Shown here piece after piece: positions 9,473 to 19,302 of a stretch of 64,000 nt of DNA. The DNA is taken from the NCBI GenBank assembly GCA_012840085.1, contig DUMB01000040.1, positions 1-64,000 on the forward strand, written 5' to 3'. How positions within the stretch are numbered: position 1 is the first letter of the stretch; each line of letters opens with the position of its first letter. Under the pieces are notes generated by a model. It did no database searches. It was not told the DNA's origin and worked only from the letters and a program-made list of their open reading frames with translations. The DNA comes from Clostridiaceae bacterium. GTDB lineage: Bacteria > Bacillota > Clostridia > Acetivibrionales > DUMB01. A program made the translations under genes and the position numbers.

Positions 9473-10566
9473 CTGAAATATACCGGTTTTCCCGTTTTTG
9501 AAGACTCATAGATTGCTTCCAGAATCTCACTTACGATAAGTGCTTCTTCCGGTTTTACTACAGGATCCGTATCATTCAATATACATTCAATCCAAAGCCT
9601 TGCTTCCATATCCGATTCACTTTCCTTAACACCATCGTAAAAAACATCCCCTCCAGAGTCCAGATCCGGCTTGAAAATATACATTCTGCCATACTTTTCT
9701 CCGTTTATGCGAAGTCCATCCAGCATATCAGCGCCTGCTTTAGTTCCGCACAGGGTTGTACGTGCTTCACACTGCTGTAGGGTGTTCAAAGCCCAGCTGG
9801 ACTCAAGTATTATGGTAGCCCCGTTCTCCATTGTAATAAAACCAAATGCGGAATCTTCAACTGTGAACTTTTCAGGGTCCCATGGCCCCCAAGCGTTTGC
9901 AGCGTTTTTCATTTTAGCCAGTTTATGATAGACATTGCCTACAACATATTTAACATTGTAATTATCCATCAACCAGAGTGTAAGGTCTAAAGCATGTGTT
10001 CCAATATCTATCAACGGGCCTCCACCCTGCTCTTCTTTGTTTAGGAAAACCCCCCATGTAGGCACCGCACGGCGGCGTATTGCATGTGCCTTAGCAAAGT
10101 AAATTTCTCCAAGCTCCCCATTTTCACAAAGCCGTTTTAAATACTGCGAATCCGGCCTGAAGCGATTTTGGTAAGCTATGGTCAGCTTTTTACCGGTTCT
10201 CTTTGCAGCTTCCAGCATTTTTCTTGCTTCAGAAGCAGTCTTTGCCATAGGCTTTTCACACATTACATGCTTTCCTGCTTCCAGTGCAGCAATTGTTATT
10301 TCAGCATGGGATTTGTTGGGTGTACAAATATGAACTACATCGATGCTCTTATCATCAAGAAGCTTTCTATAATCATCATATACTTTTGCACCTTCAGTAC
10401 CGAATCGTGCGGCAGCCTTTTCAGCCTTTTCGGGATAAATATCATAAAAAGCTGCTATCTCAACACATTTCTGTTTTGCGAGACTTGGCATATGTTTTCC
10501 AAATGCTATTTCCCCACAACCAATAATTCCAATTCTAAGTTCTTTCATACACTTGCATCCTGCCAT
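9466..10566 (-). CDS. Gfo/Idh/MocA-family NAD(P)-dependent oxidoreductase
   Basis: 366 aa, starting at an ATG 8 bases after AGGAGGG. It has an N-terminal Rossmann domain with the dinucleotide motif GIIGCGEIA (about residues 13-21), the family motif CEKPMAK (about 103-109) and the C-terminal substrate-domain signature GTHALDL. Family members oxidise or reduce sugars and cyclitols in the cytoplasm. The substrate cannot be read from sequence. It lies between the cytoplasmic GH31/GH65 genes and the secreted pair, all in one direction, so a role with a sugar derived from the imported glucan is plausible. It has no signal peptide. Cys residues at positions 4 and 6 before the Rossmann fold are unremarkable. 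Confidence 0.85.
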   Translation of the reverse strand: MAGCKCMKELRIGIIGCGEIAFGKHMPSLAKQKCVEIAAFYDIYPEKAEKAAARFGTEGAKVYDDYRKLLDDKSIDVVHICTPNKSHAEITIAALEAGKHVMCEKPMAKTASEARKMLEAAKRTGKKLTIAYQNRFRPDSQYLKRLCENGELGEIYFAKAHAIRRRAVPTWGVFLNKEEQGGGPLIDIGTHALDLTLWLMDNYNVKYVVGNVYHKLAKMKNAANAWGPWDPEKFTVEDSAFGFITMENGATIILESSWALNTLQQCEARTTLCGTKAGADMLDGLRINGEKYGRMYIFKPDLDSGGDVFYDGVKESESDMEARLWIECILNDTDPVVKPEEALIVSEILEAIYESSKTGKPVYFSK

Positions 10567-11074
10567 AACTCAAACCCTCCTGTTAAATCTTGGCCTGATA
10601 ATTTGATAAATAAAATGAATTCTGAGTTATCTCTGGTGTAATGGAGTTGAATGTTAGTCGGAATTTGTTAATTATTTATATATTTGATTATTATTGGTAC
10701 ATTTACTTAAAAAATATTTATGAGATAACTATTATTTGTTAGAGCAATATATTTGGTTGTCATTTCTCATAGCTTAAGGAAAGTTTTATGGCACAATAGA
10801 TGTATAAATAATAACTTAATGAATATGAAAAGGTAGAACCAACATATCTGAGTTTTTATTGAAAGAACTATTATATTAAATACATATTCTATATCTTTGT
10901 ATTTATATTTTACCATAAATTATAATTATTTCAATATATTTTCATATTTTCTATATAGTAAATTAGTCCTAGAGTTTTTATCTTTTATTAATATACCTCA
11001 ATTTGTTAGTATAGCTCAAATGGATGCAAGCCCTCCTAATAAGTGTATTTAAGTAAAAATTTCAACTAAACAAA
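10567..11074. other. 508-base gene-free spacer
   Basis: This AT-rich spacer separates the third GH31 from the oxidoreductase. A sequence on the minus strand near 11023-11038 (an AGGAGGG-like site followed by TTGCATCC) echoes the ribosome site and early codons of the oxidoreductase gene (10549-10580), so it may be a decayed duplicate of that gene start. I found no clear promoter, terminator or RNA. Confidence 0.35.
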
Positions 11075-14000
11075 TTATAAAAAGTTTATATTTATATATT
11101 GTTTACTTTTTTCACAATCCAGTTTTATTATCAAGCTATTATTATCCAAAGTATAAGAATCAGATATAATTTCTTTCACAGAATTAACTTTAATAATATT
11201 CTTTTTATCACTTTGAATTGATATTTTTTCATTAATGCCTCTAAAAATTAAAGTAATAGGACTATAGTTTGATTCAATCTCTGCCAAAATATTCTCATCT
11301 TTTCGCTGAACGTTAATGCTAACTTTATTTCCTAAATCATCAATATAATTACAATCTGCAATACTTGTAACGAATAACATGAAGCATAAATTATTGTAAG
11401 TGTCAAGCTTGTTAGACACATATTCGAACAGGGAGAAATTACTGCCTAAATTTAACGGAATCACGCTGTTTTCTTTTACAAATACCGGAATTTCGTCGAG
11501 ATTGGCTTTTACTCTGGTGTCCAAAGGTCCTTCAAATATTTCTCCGCTAAACAGATTGAGCCATTTTCCTTCAGGCAGATAAACATCTTTAACTGTGCTG
11601 CCTTCCTCAATTACAGGAGCAACCAATAAACTATCACCGAATAAATACTGCTGCCAAAGATCAATACAACTTGGGTCTTCAGGATACTCTAAATGCATAA
11701 GCCTCATCATCGGAATCCCTGTCTTACATGTATTAACAGCCTGCATATAAATATACGGCAAGAGGTTCATTCTCAAATCTGCATATTTCTTATAGATTTG
11801 GATCACACGTTCATCTCCGGTCCTTTCTGCAATATTCCAGGGTGTTCTGTCCTGATTAAACTGTCCTTTTGTCTCAGCATGGTATTGCATTATAGGACAG
11901 AAAGCTGCCATTTGTGCAGACCGGACATATAGTTCTGCAGTGGGTATATCTCCATTGAATCCACCTAAATCCCATCCCCAGAATGGAATACCTGACATGC
12001 TGCAGCTTAACCCTGCTTTTACGGAAGCAGCAAAAGCTTTATAAGTTGACCGTTCATCTCCTGCCCAGTGTAAAGGTATTTTCTGGGCACCCGTATATCC
12101 GGCTCTGCTGAATGTTATTCCATCTTCTCCTTTATATTTTTTTATAAACTCTTGGTAACTGCCTACATACAGATTCGGATACAGGTTTCTCATTTCACTG
12201 CCGGTAGAACCATCATGGAACAAAAGATCACTGCCATATATACATTCTCCACCATCAGTTTTAAAACCGTCTATCTTTAAATCCTCCAGGAGATACTTTC
12301 TCTTATTCAGCCACCATTCTTTTGCAGCCGGATTTGTAAAATCAGGCACCAAACTTCTCTTGAACCATTCAAAACTTGGGATTCTATATGGCTCTCCATC
12401 TTTATGTTTTACACAGAAACCATTTTTAAGCATTACTTTTTCATCTTCATCTCTTTGTGCGTGAGCAATTCCATCCATATACTTCATAACCGGCGCTTGC
12501 CATAACAGTATCTTAAGGCCTTCGTCATGTATGTCCTTAACCATTTTTTTCGGATCAGGCCAACGTCCCCAAGCAGGAAATGTGAAGTCCTCCAATTCAA
12601 AATATGAGTTTCCGTCTTTAACTTCATATTGCGCATCATTAAAAATGTAAAAAGTAGCTTCATCACTCCATTGCTCAAGTACAATAACTGTAGAAGGAAT
12701 TTCATATTTTTTGCCCAGTGCAATTTGCTTCATTACTTCTTCCTGTTTATCCCAGTTATTACTTGATATCCATGGACCAAAAACCCATTTTGGAGGAAGT
12801 TTTGCCTTGCCGATGGTATCTGTATAACTACCCAGAACCTCTTTTGGGTTGCCTGTATACAAATACATATCCAATGTTTGATTTTTACTGCTTAAGTCTA
12901 CTTCAAGCTCCATGAGATCTGATAATCTTGTGCCAAATCTGTAACGGGCATATAATGGGGTATCCAGGTAAATGCCGTAACCTTTTGAACTAAGCAGGAA
13001 CGGTACAGGCATGTAAGTACGCAGTCCCTGGTCCCTATACTGGTTATAGACATAGTTGTCAACTTCAAGGCCCCTGTATTGAATATGTGAGTATCTTTCA
13101 CCAAGACCAAATATTCTCTCATCTGATGCCATATTCAAATTAAAGCGTACTTTAAAAGCCTGTGAACTTCCGTCTGTGAGTATATCTATAAAACCAGGTC
13201 TTTTGTTTTTTCGATAGCTTTTCAGTATAGTATTGTTATTGAGGTCATTGATACTAAATGATATCTTATTATTATTGAAATTAAGCTTATTATTGCCAAA
13301 ATCTATATCCAAAGTATTGTCTATATTCAAAGCATTGGTTGATTGATTTAAGTGATTTAATATGTTTTTCACAGATATCTGATCTTCAAAACAGAAGGAC
13401 CACTTCAGCGTATTATCATTTACCTGCTTTATCTTTAAACAAGGTATATGTTGATTATTATCTATATTTTCAAAATATACTGAAAGTTCATTTTCACCTT
13501 CAACTATTCCTGTTACCTTAGATAAAGTATGCCACTTTCTAACTGTAAAGCCATATTCGTTTGACTTTATCGTTCTTTGTCTGTCAGAAACTTCAAAATA
13601 ATAGGTAATTCTATCACAGTAATTGAAACTGCCAATTTCTGTTTCCCAGTATTTTTCCCCTTCAGATGAAGTTTTGATTCTCATCCGGGATTTTTGTTGA
13701 GTAATGCCGTTTACTGTATATATTGCATTAACAACCTGCTCTTCATCAAATGGTTGTGTAACAGCTTTAAGGATAACATTTTCGCCTTCCTCGGGCTGCC
13801 TTGGAAATCTCTCAATTACCGAGAAAATATACTTGTTCTCTGTTCCCAAAGGATTGTGAATTATTTGTATATCCGTACCGGCATCGACGCCTTGCTGTTC
13901 CTTAAGCTTTATATTTTGCTGAGCTATCGCATAAGCAATATAAGTGAAAGGCTTCTCCAAACATTTATTATCCTGCATTTCGCTCCAATAGCTAAAGTAT

Positions 14001-14827
14001 AATTCTTCTTTATAGCTTCTCAGATCCAGTTCAAATAGTTTTCCATCTCTGTTCCAGACAGCTTCCACTTGTTCCAGCAACCATTTTGCACGTGCAATAT
14101 CTCCTCTTTCCGAGTAATACCAAGATAAAAGGCAAGTCAGGTCATTCCTTATACAGCCTCCATAATATGTATCATTTTTGCTTAGTCTGACGCCTTTTGA
14201 TACCAGTTCCCTTTCAACAACCTTTATAGTTTCAACAAGTATCTGGTTTCCTGCATCCATTAATCCAAAGGGTACGGATATGAGACATATATCGCCCATT
14301 ATTTCTTCTGAACCAAGCTTGCTCAAGACCTTGCCTTCCTTAAGGAATTTTTTAAACATAAAATCTTTAATTTTGAGCATACATTGCTGTGCAGTATCAT
14401 TTTTTAAAAAATTGTTGACAGATTGGAGTGCGCCATAGGCAACGGCCAGATTGGTAAGAAAAATGCCTTCCTGAGTTTCTCCAATCCAGTTTACTGCCGG
14501 TTTTTGCCAGTAAAGTTCAACATTATTGATCACTTTTAGCATAAGATTCTTCGTTTTTTCAGGTATTTCCACGTTATTTGCCTTATTGAAGTATTCTCCT
14601 GATATCCATAACCAAAGTATTTCTTCCATGTATGTTGAACTGGAATTTTGAATACTTCTGGTTATAGAATCTATTAGTCTTGCAGCAAGTTTTAAATCTC
14701 CCTTTTGAACCAGATGATAGCATAGAAATACTGAATCTTTAATGCTTATTTCTTTATGATTAAACTTAATATGTTCGTCTTCAAAATCAAAAATTGAAAT
14801 AGGATTAAATTCTTTATTAGCCTTCAT
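11075..14827 (-). CDS. Cytoplasmic GH31 fused to an (alpha/alpha) helical domain
   Basis: 1250 aa, ribosome site CAGGAGG, no signal peptide and no CBM. Residues about 320-435 repeat the CtsY N-terminal domain (ERFPRQPEEGENV). A GH31 barrel follows with nucleophile Asp858 (GFKTDGGE) and acid/base Asp924 (WAGD), clearly a CtsY paralogue. Residues 1-310 are extra: helix-rich, with segments VNWIGETQEG, ERELVSKGVR and a GDIARAKWLLEQ..LFELD stretch. These resemble the (alpha/alpha)6 fold of GH15 glucoamylases, though the domain is shorter. Being cytoplasmic and next to a sugar importer and a GH65 phosphorylase, it most likely opens the imported cyclic tetrasaccharide, as the GH31 cycloalternan-degrading enzymes do. 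Whether the N-terminal domain is catalytic is unknown; an isomaltosyltransferase activity is the main alternative. Confidence 0.75.
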   Translation of the reverse strand: MKANKEFNPISIFDFEDEHIKFNHKEISIKDSVFLCYHLVQKGDLKLAARLIDSITRSIQNSSSTYMEEILWLWISGEYFNKANNVEIPEKTKNLMLKVINNVELYWQKPAVNWIGETQEGIFLTNLAVAYGALQSVNNFLKNDTAQQCMLKIKDFMFKKFLKEGKVLSKLGSEEIMGDICLISVPFGLMDAGNQILVETIKVVERELVSKGVRLSKNDTYYGGCIRNDLTCLLSWYYSERGDIARAKWLLEQVEAVWNRDGKLFELDLRSYKEELYFSYWSEMQDNKCLEKPFTYIAYAIAQQNIKLKEQQGVDAGTDIQIIHNPLGTENKYIFSVIERFPRQPEEGENVILKAVTQPFDEEQVVNAIYTVNGITQQKSRMRIKTSSEGEKYWETEIGSFNYCDRITYYFEVSDRQRTIKSNEYGFTVRKWHTLSKVTGIVEGENELSVYFENIDNNQHIPCLKIKQVNDNTLKWSFCFEDQISVKNILNHLNQSTNALNIDNTLDIDFGNNKLNFNNNKISFSINDLNNNTILKSYRKNKRPGFIDILTDGSSQAFKVRFNLNMASDERIFGLGERYSHIQYRGLEVDNYVYNQYRDQGLRTYMPVPFLLSSKGYGIYLDTPLYARYRFGTRLSDLMELEVDLSSKNQTLDMYLYTGNPKEVLGSYTDTIGKAKLPPKWVFGPWISSNNWDKQEEVMKQIALGKKYEIPSTVIVLEQWSDEATFYIFNDAQYEVKDGNSYFELEDFTFPAWGRWPDPKKMVKDIHDEGLKILLWQAPVMKYMDGIAHAQRDEDEKVMLKNGFCVKHKDGEPYRIPSFEWFKRSLVPDFTNPAAKEWWLNKRKYLLEDLKIDGFKTDGGECIYGSDLLFHDGSTGSEMRNLYPNLYVGSYQEFIKKYKGEDGITFSRAGYTGAQKIPLHWAGDERSTYKAFAASVKAGLSCSMSGIPFWGWDLGGFNGDIPTAELYVRSAQMAAFCPIMQYHAETKGQFNQDRTPWNIAERTGDERVIQIYKKYADLRMNLLPYIYMQAVNTCKTGIPMMRLMHLEYPEDPSCIDLWQQYLFGDSLLVAPVIEEGSTVKDVYLPEGKWLNLFSGEIFEGPLDTRVKANLDEIPVFVKENSVIPLNLGSNFSLFEYVSNKLDTYNNLCFMLFVTSIADCNYIDDLGNKVSINVQRKDENILAEIESNYSPITLIFRGINEKISIQSDKKNIIKVNSVKEIISDSYTLDNNSLIIKLDCEKSKQYININFL

Positions 14828-14841
14828 AATATTCCTCCTGT

Positions 14842-17133
14842 TTATCTAATTGAAATAATCTCTTCCTTACATTTCAAGAGTAAAACAGGCTGATTTGCTA
14901 CAGTAATTTGCAATTCATCTGGTTCTCCTTCCTCATATGTTACTGAAATAGCTTTGGAGGAAACAGATACTTTTAAAAGACACTGATGATAATACATTCT
15001 AAAGCTAACTTTTTCCCATTGCTTCGGAATATGAGGATTTATTTTTAAATTACCCTGCTCTAACTCTATACCGCAAAAACCGTTGATAACAGCTTGCCAG
15101 CTTGCGCCCAGAGCAGCAAAGTGAATTCCTTCCTCCTGGGTATTTTGCATAATGTTATCCAGGTCAAGACACACACTTTTTATAAAATATTTATAAGCTT
15201 CCTCCATCATATTAAGTCGGGCAGCAAATGCAGAATGCGTGCCATAGCTCAAAGATGAATCATGGGCAGTTATAGGTTCATAATAATTCCATGCTGCCAA
15301 TTTTTCTTTGGTACTAAATTTATCAGAAAGCAGCAACATTAAGAGAATTACATCAGCTTGTTTCAAAACCCTATATCTTTGTAAACGGTCAAAGCATATT
15401 TTTCTGTATAACGGCCGGTCTCCTTCCTTCACACTGCTTAGATCCAATGGCTCCAGATTCAGGATGTTGTCATCCTCCAAGTAAAGTGATTTATCTGCGT
15501 CATAGTTTATAACTACTTTCTCTATAATCTCATCCCACTGTCTAACTTCATCCTCTTTAAAACCAAGCTTTTCGGCCAAAAGCTGATATGCTTCAGAATA
15601 ACATGTTTTTATCTTTTTAATAAATTTCTTAGCAAGCTGCATATTATGAACAGCCATCATTACAGTATAGAGATTGTTGTTCACAACTCCTCCGTATTCA
15701 TTGGGACCTTTGACGAACAACATATTATAACAGTCTTTACGGCTGTCATATGTAAACCTGCTCTTCCAATACCTTGACGTCTGGATAAGTATCTCTAATC
15801 CAAAATCTCTCATAAATTCAATGTCATTGGTTGCCTCATAGTAATGATTTATTGCATAGGCGACATCGGCAGTTATATGGACCTCACTAAGTCCAATATC
15901 CCAGGTATCACACTGGTCTAATCCGTCAACAGCACTCATCCATGGATATCTGGCACCTTCAACATTCTGCCTTCTGGCATTTTCCTCTGCTCCGTTTAAA
16001 GTGTGATATCGGTATAACAGAAGATTTCTGGCTGCCTTTGGATTGGTATAAATATAGAATGGAAGCATGAATATTTCCGTATCCCAAAAATAGCATCCCT
16101 TATATCTCCCATGCATTAATCCCCTTGCACCGATATTTACATAAGGGTCATTTTCAGCATTGGTTTGTATAAGCTGAAATATGTTATATCTTATGGCTTT
16201 CTGGCTTTTGTTGTCACCGACAAACTCAATATCACTTATTCGCCATTTTCGTTCCCAGGCTGCAGCATGATTTTTAATCATCGCAGCCACTCCCAAATCC
16301 TTCGCAGTTTTTACCGACTGAAGTACTTGATCCTCCAGGCTTCCGGCATACTTATCCCTTGATGTCCAGACACTGATGAATTTATTCAAAGTATAGACTT
16401 CACCTTTGGCAACTGGGAAGGTAAACTTATCGGCAACATATTTTTCCCGTTGTACAATATTTTGTTCCAACTTTAGAATACTTCCTCCATGCCTCACTTC
16501 TGATGAAAATCCCTCATATATTTTTAAACCTGTTACAGTTGTTTTCAAACGGATAATATGAATATTATCAATATGAATAGCTTCTCCATCCTCTGCAAAT
16601 AATCTGCAAAAATTAGTACTGGTCTTTACCTGGTCATCATCAATTATATTGTTCCATATATCAGCATCAATTCCGGTTTCTATTACGATCTCTCCGGAAT
16701 AGTTGACAGGAGTAATATTTATACTCAGTACAGCATTGTGTATTGAATCAATGCTTAAAATCCTTGTGGTCTCTATTAAGGTTTCGTTTCCCTGCTCGTT
16801 CTTCCAGATTAATTTTCTTTTTAATATTCCTTCTCTCATATTTAATTCTTTGTTATACTCTAAGATTTCTCCCCGTTCAGGAGCGAACCTTTCACCGTTG
16901 ACAAAAATACTGGTACACCAAAAGTTTGGTGAATTTACCATATCCGTCTTGCCTGGCGCATAATAATCAAAAACTCCGGCTATAAAGGTATTTATTTCAT
17001 GTTTGGCATCCCTAATTTCTTCTTCGTCAAATCCTCTAACACCCATATAACCATTGCCTAATGAAAATATACTTTCATAAAATTTCTTACTTTGTATATC
17101 AAAATCATTTTGATTTATTACCCAGTTATTCAT
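14842..17133 (-). CDS. GH65 alpha-glucoside phosphorylase
   Basis: 763 aa, the usual length for GH65 phosphorylases. It has an N-terminal beta-sandwich (1-270), a helical linker, an (alpha/alpha)6 catalytic barrel and a C-terminal beta domain. The general acid is Glu479 in GPNEYGG. HDSSLS (624-629) is the phosphate-binding motif, and WDTEIFMLP (350-358) is a typical barrel motif. The enzyme cleaves an alpha-linked glucose disaccharide with phosphate, giving beta-glucose 1-phosphate plus glucose. Family members act on maltose, trehalose, kojibiose or nigerose; sequence alone does not settle which. In this locus nigerose (alpha-1,3), left after hydrolysis of alpha-1,6 bonds in the ring, is an attractive substrate. 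The gene lies 14 bases upstream of the cytoplasmic GH31 and is surely cotranscribed with it. Confidence 0.85.
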   Translation of the reverse strand: MNNWVINQNDFDIQSKKFYESIFSLGNGYMGVRGFDEEEIRDAKHEINTFIAGVFDYYAPGKTDMVNSPNFWCTSIFVNGERFAPERGEILEYNKELNMREGILKRKLIWKNEQGNETLIETTRILSIDSIHNAVLSINITPVNYSGEIVIETGIDADIWNNIIDDDQVKTSTNFCRLFAEDGEAIHIDNIHIIRLKTTVTGLKIYEGFSSEVRHGGSILKLEQNIVQREKYVADKFTFPVAKGEVYTLNKFISVWTSRDKYAGSLEDQVLQSVKTAKDLGVAAMIKNHAAAWERKWRISDIEFVGDNKSQKAIRYNIFQLIQTNAENDPYVNIGARGLMHGRYKGCYFWDTEIFMLPFYIYTNPKAARNLLLYRYHTLNGAEENARRQNVEGARYPWMSAVDGLDQCDTWDIGLSEVHITADVAYAINHYYEATNDIEFMRDFGLEILIQTSRYWKSRFTYDSRKDCYNMLFVKGPNEYGGVVNNNLYTVMMAVHNMQLAKKFIKKIKTCYSEAYQLLAEKLGFKEDEVRQWDEIIEKVVINYDADKSLYLEDDNILNLEPLDLSSVKEGDRPLYRKICFDRLQRYRVLKQADVILLMLLLSDKFSTKEKLAAWNYYEPITAHDSSLSYGTHSAFAARLNMMEEAYKYFIKSVCLDLDNIMQNTQEEGIHFAALGASWQAVINGFCGIELEQGNLKINPHIPKQWEKVSFRMYYHQCLLKVSVSSKAISVTYEEGEPDELQITVANQPVLLLKCKEEIISIR

Positions 17134-17220
17134 ATAGTCAACCCCTCGCGCTCATACGTAAAAATCAATATCTACTTTTGCTGTACTTTATTTTGCTGTA
17201 CTTTATTTCCTGTTTCACTT

Positions 17221-19035
17221 TTATTTTTGCTCGAAAAATGCATGATAGATTGCATATGCCAAAAATCCTGCACATGTAGCAAAAGCCTCTCCTGTTGTAC
17301 ACTCACCTGTAGTTTCATCAACGCTCTCACAAGCAATTCCATTATCCATTTTCAATACAGGCAGTATATCAAGGAACTCTCTTTTTCTCCCACATATCAG
17401 ACTATTAGCTATGCTTAAAACCCATGGGTGTGGAGCATGTTCACAGCCAATTTCCGCTATTCTGCAGTTATGAAATGAAAATTTGTATTCTGGTCTGCGT
17501 ATATGCTCAACTGTATTTTGATAAACATGATTATTCTCGTCACAAAATCCGTAAAAAGGCAAAAGCTGCAAACTTCCGGGAGGTTCATCATATATATTCC
17601 ATTGTCCGTTAAGATCAACTGACCAGGCAAACATTTCCTTATCACACAGTTTTACAACACAGTGATCCCAAATAGCCTTTTCAACTTTAGCAGCTTTTTC
17701 AAGTAATTTGTTACTGAACTCAACTCCTTCAATACCTTTTAGCATTTCAGCAAGATATATAAGTGCCTTCCATACTAAAACATTGTTATATGTAAGATAT
17801 GGATAGACAATCATATCATCAGTAGGTTGTAAAAAGGTTTCGTAAAGATCAACCTCTCTGTGTTTTTTCGAATCAAGAATATTTAAAATTTTCCTTAAAC
17901 CTTTTAGAATATAATCTTCACTAAGAATTGTCATGTCCCCGGAATAACTAATATAATTATGCAGGGCAATGACAGGAGCACATAATTCATCCAATTCAAA
18001 ACCCGGCTCCAACATAGTACCGTCAATAAAGCGGCTGTGAATTCCTACATTCCTAATCTGCTTTGTAAAAACATATTCTAACATGTTTCTAGCATAGTCC
18101 ACGTCGGTAATTAAAATCGAAGGGAAGCTCCATAAAAGACTGTCTCTATCCCAATAAGCCGCACTTACGTAATATCTGGGACTTCTGGATGTAACCAAAA
18201 CAAATTCTTCAGTATCCAAAGTTATACCTGATGCATAAAAGTAATTAAAAAACAGGTTTCTATTGAATAAGCTTTCTAATTCCTTATTTGGACAGGTTTT
18301 TTGACGGCTTGACAGCCAGTTGCACGTATCATGCATTACTTTTTCAAAGCCTTTTCTTAACATTTCCTGTGCAGAGGTTGCCGCGCTTACCTCTTCAAGG
18401 CCTAGTCCCCAGTAAAATGTTAGTTCACATGATTCACCGGGACATAGATGAAAACTCTTGGCCAATTCATATCTAATTCCATCATTGTGATGTTCAAAAA
18501 CTTCATTATCCATTTTTTCATTAAATATCGGAGCAATTGAAAATATAGTGACCATGTTTCGGAAATCCATTATGAAACTTCTATTCCAGTTGCTTTTATA
18601 TATATATTGGCTTCCGTTCATAGTTTTACTTTCATTTATTGTATGAAGACAGTTTTTCCAGCATCCCTTCAGGCCTGTTGAAATATCAACATCTTCTTTT
18701 CCATGATTCGTTATACTTAATTTATAAATAAAACCTCTTTCACCCACAGGTGCAAGTATTAAACCTGAAAATATTATACTGCCCCATTCTGTTTTAAATC
18801 TCGGAATCCAGTAATGTACATTGTCCCATACTAAATTTTCCATAGGCATGTCTTTTCCGTCTACTCTGCAAAATGGGCGCATAAACTCATCTCCGTGGTT
18901 GTTCCCTCCACGAATTTCAATAAGCCCCTTAAATCCCATATGTAAAAAATTTATAGAGCAAATTGAAGCATCGGATTCTCTAATTTCTGGTATTGATATC
19001 ATTTCATTGCCTGTAGGGATAAATCTTTTTGTCAT
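17221..19035 (-). CDS. (alpha/alpha)6-barrel glycoside hydrolase-like protein
   Basis: 604 aa from the ATG that follows AAGGAG by 8 bases; an upstream in-frame GTG overlaps the ribosome site. No signal peptide. The N-terminal half looks like a beta-sandwich. The C-terminal half (from about 245) has six-hairpin features: AAYWDRDSLLWSFP, PGFELDELCAPV and ESVDETTGECTTGEAF. These recall GH125 (WLRDS and DSLCYP) and glucan-debranching enzymes, but I cannot place it in a family. Located between the binding-protein gene and GH65, it probably acts in the cytoplasm on an oligosaccharide made or imported by the locus, possibly as an exo-glucosidase. Acid and base residues are not assigned. Confidence 0.6.
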   Translation of the reverse strand: MTKRFIPTGNEMISIPEIRESDASICSINFLHMGFKGLIEIRGGNNHGDEFMRPFCRVDGKDMPMENLVWDNVHYWIPRFKTEWGSIIFSGLILAPVGERGFIYKLSITNHGKEDVDISTGLKGCWKNCLHTINESKTMNGSQYIYKSNWNRSFIMDFRNMVTIFSIAPIFNEKMDNEVFEHHNDGIRYELAKSFHLCPGESCELTFYWGLGLEEVSAATSAQEMLRKGFEKVMHDTCNWLSSRQKTCPNKELESLFNRNLFFNYFYASGITLDTEEFVLVTSRSPRYYVSAAYWDRDSLLWSFPSILITDVDYARNMLEYVFTKQIRNVGIHSRFIDGTMLEPGFELDELCAPVIALHNYISYSGDMTILSEDYILKGLRKILNILDSKKHREVDLYETFLQPTDDMIVYPYLTYNNVLVWKALIYLAEMLKGIEGVEFSNKLLEKAAKVEKAIWDHCVVKLCDKEMFAWSVDLNGQWNIYDEPPGSLQLLPFYGFCDENNHVYQNTVEHIRRPEYKFSFHNCRIAEIGCEHAPHPWVLSIANSLICGRKREFLDILPVLKMDNGIACESVDETTGECTTGEAFATCAGFLAYAIYHAFFEQK

Positions 19036-19130
19036 TAGTTCCACTCCTTAAAGAGATTTATAATTATCCATATATTTTCCTTATCATAGACTTTCATAAC
19101 TTGATAATATATAGTTAATGTAATATAATA

Positions 19131-19154
19131 AAAAGTACGCGTAGAAGTACTATT
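19131..19154. promoter_or_regulatory. Inverted repeat AAAAGTAC..AGTACTATT
   Basis: AAAAGTAC, a 7-base spacer and AGTACTATT lie about 95 bases upstream of the start at 19035. The arms match those of the inverted repeat in front of the AraC-type gene (28154-28183). This may be a second binding site for that regulator, tying it to the GH operon; spacer lengths differ (7 versus 12). Confidence 0.35.
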
Positions 19155-19172
19155 AATAATTAATAAATGGTA

Positions 19173-19211
19173 ATTTATAGATGGCCGTATTTATTACGAC
19201 CATCTATAAAT
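19173..19211 (-). terminator. Stem-loop after the binding-protein gene
   Basis: An inverted repeat with arms ATTTATAGATGG and CCATCTATAAAT, extended by CGTA/TACG after a mismatch, encloses TTTAT. It starts about 90 bases past the solute-binding protein stop codon. Such stems often shield the mRNA of the abundant binding protein and lower expression of downstream genes. It lacks a good T-run. Confidence 0.55.
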
Positions 19212-19243
19212 ACAGCTAATCATTAGACGATTTAATAAATTTA

Positions 19244-19258
19244 GTATAAACGTTAATG
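19244..19258. promoter_or_regulatory. Weak LacI-type operator candidate
   Basis: GTATAAACGTTAATG shares the AAACG core with the three stronger GTTAAACGNNWAAC sites but matches only about 8 of 12 fixed positions. It lies between the binding-protein gene and the GH operon. Confidence 0.25.
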
Positions 19259-19302
19259 TTTTTTATCATTTTAAATGTTTTCTTTATTTTCAGATTGAAA
19301 AA

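Noticed and set aside
10168-10641. 157-aa plus-strand reading frame over the oxidoreductase gene
   Set aside because: Antisense shadow rich in Cys, Phe and Ser with no ribosome site.
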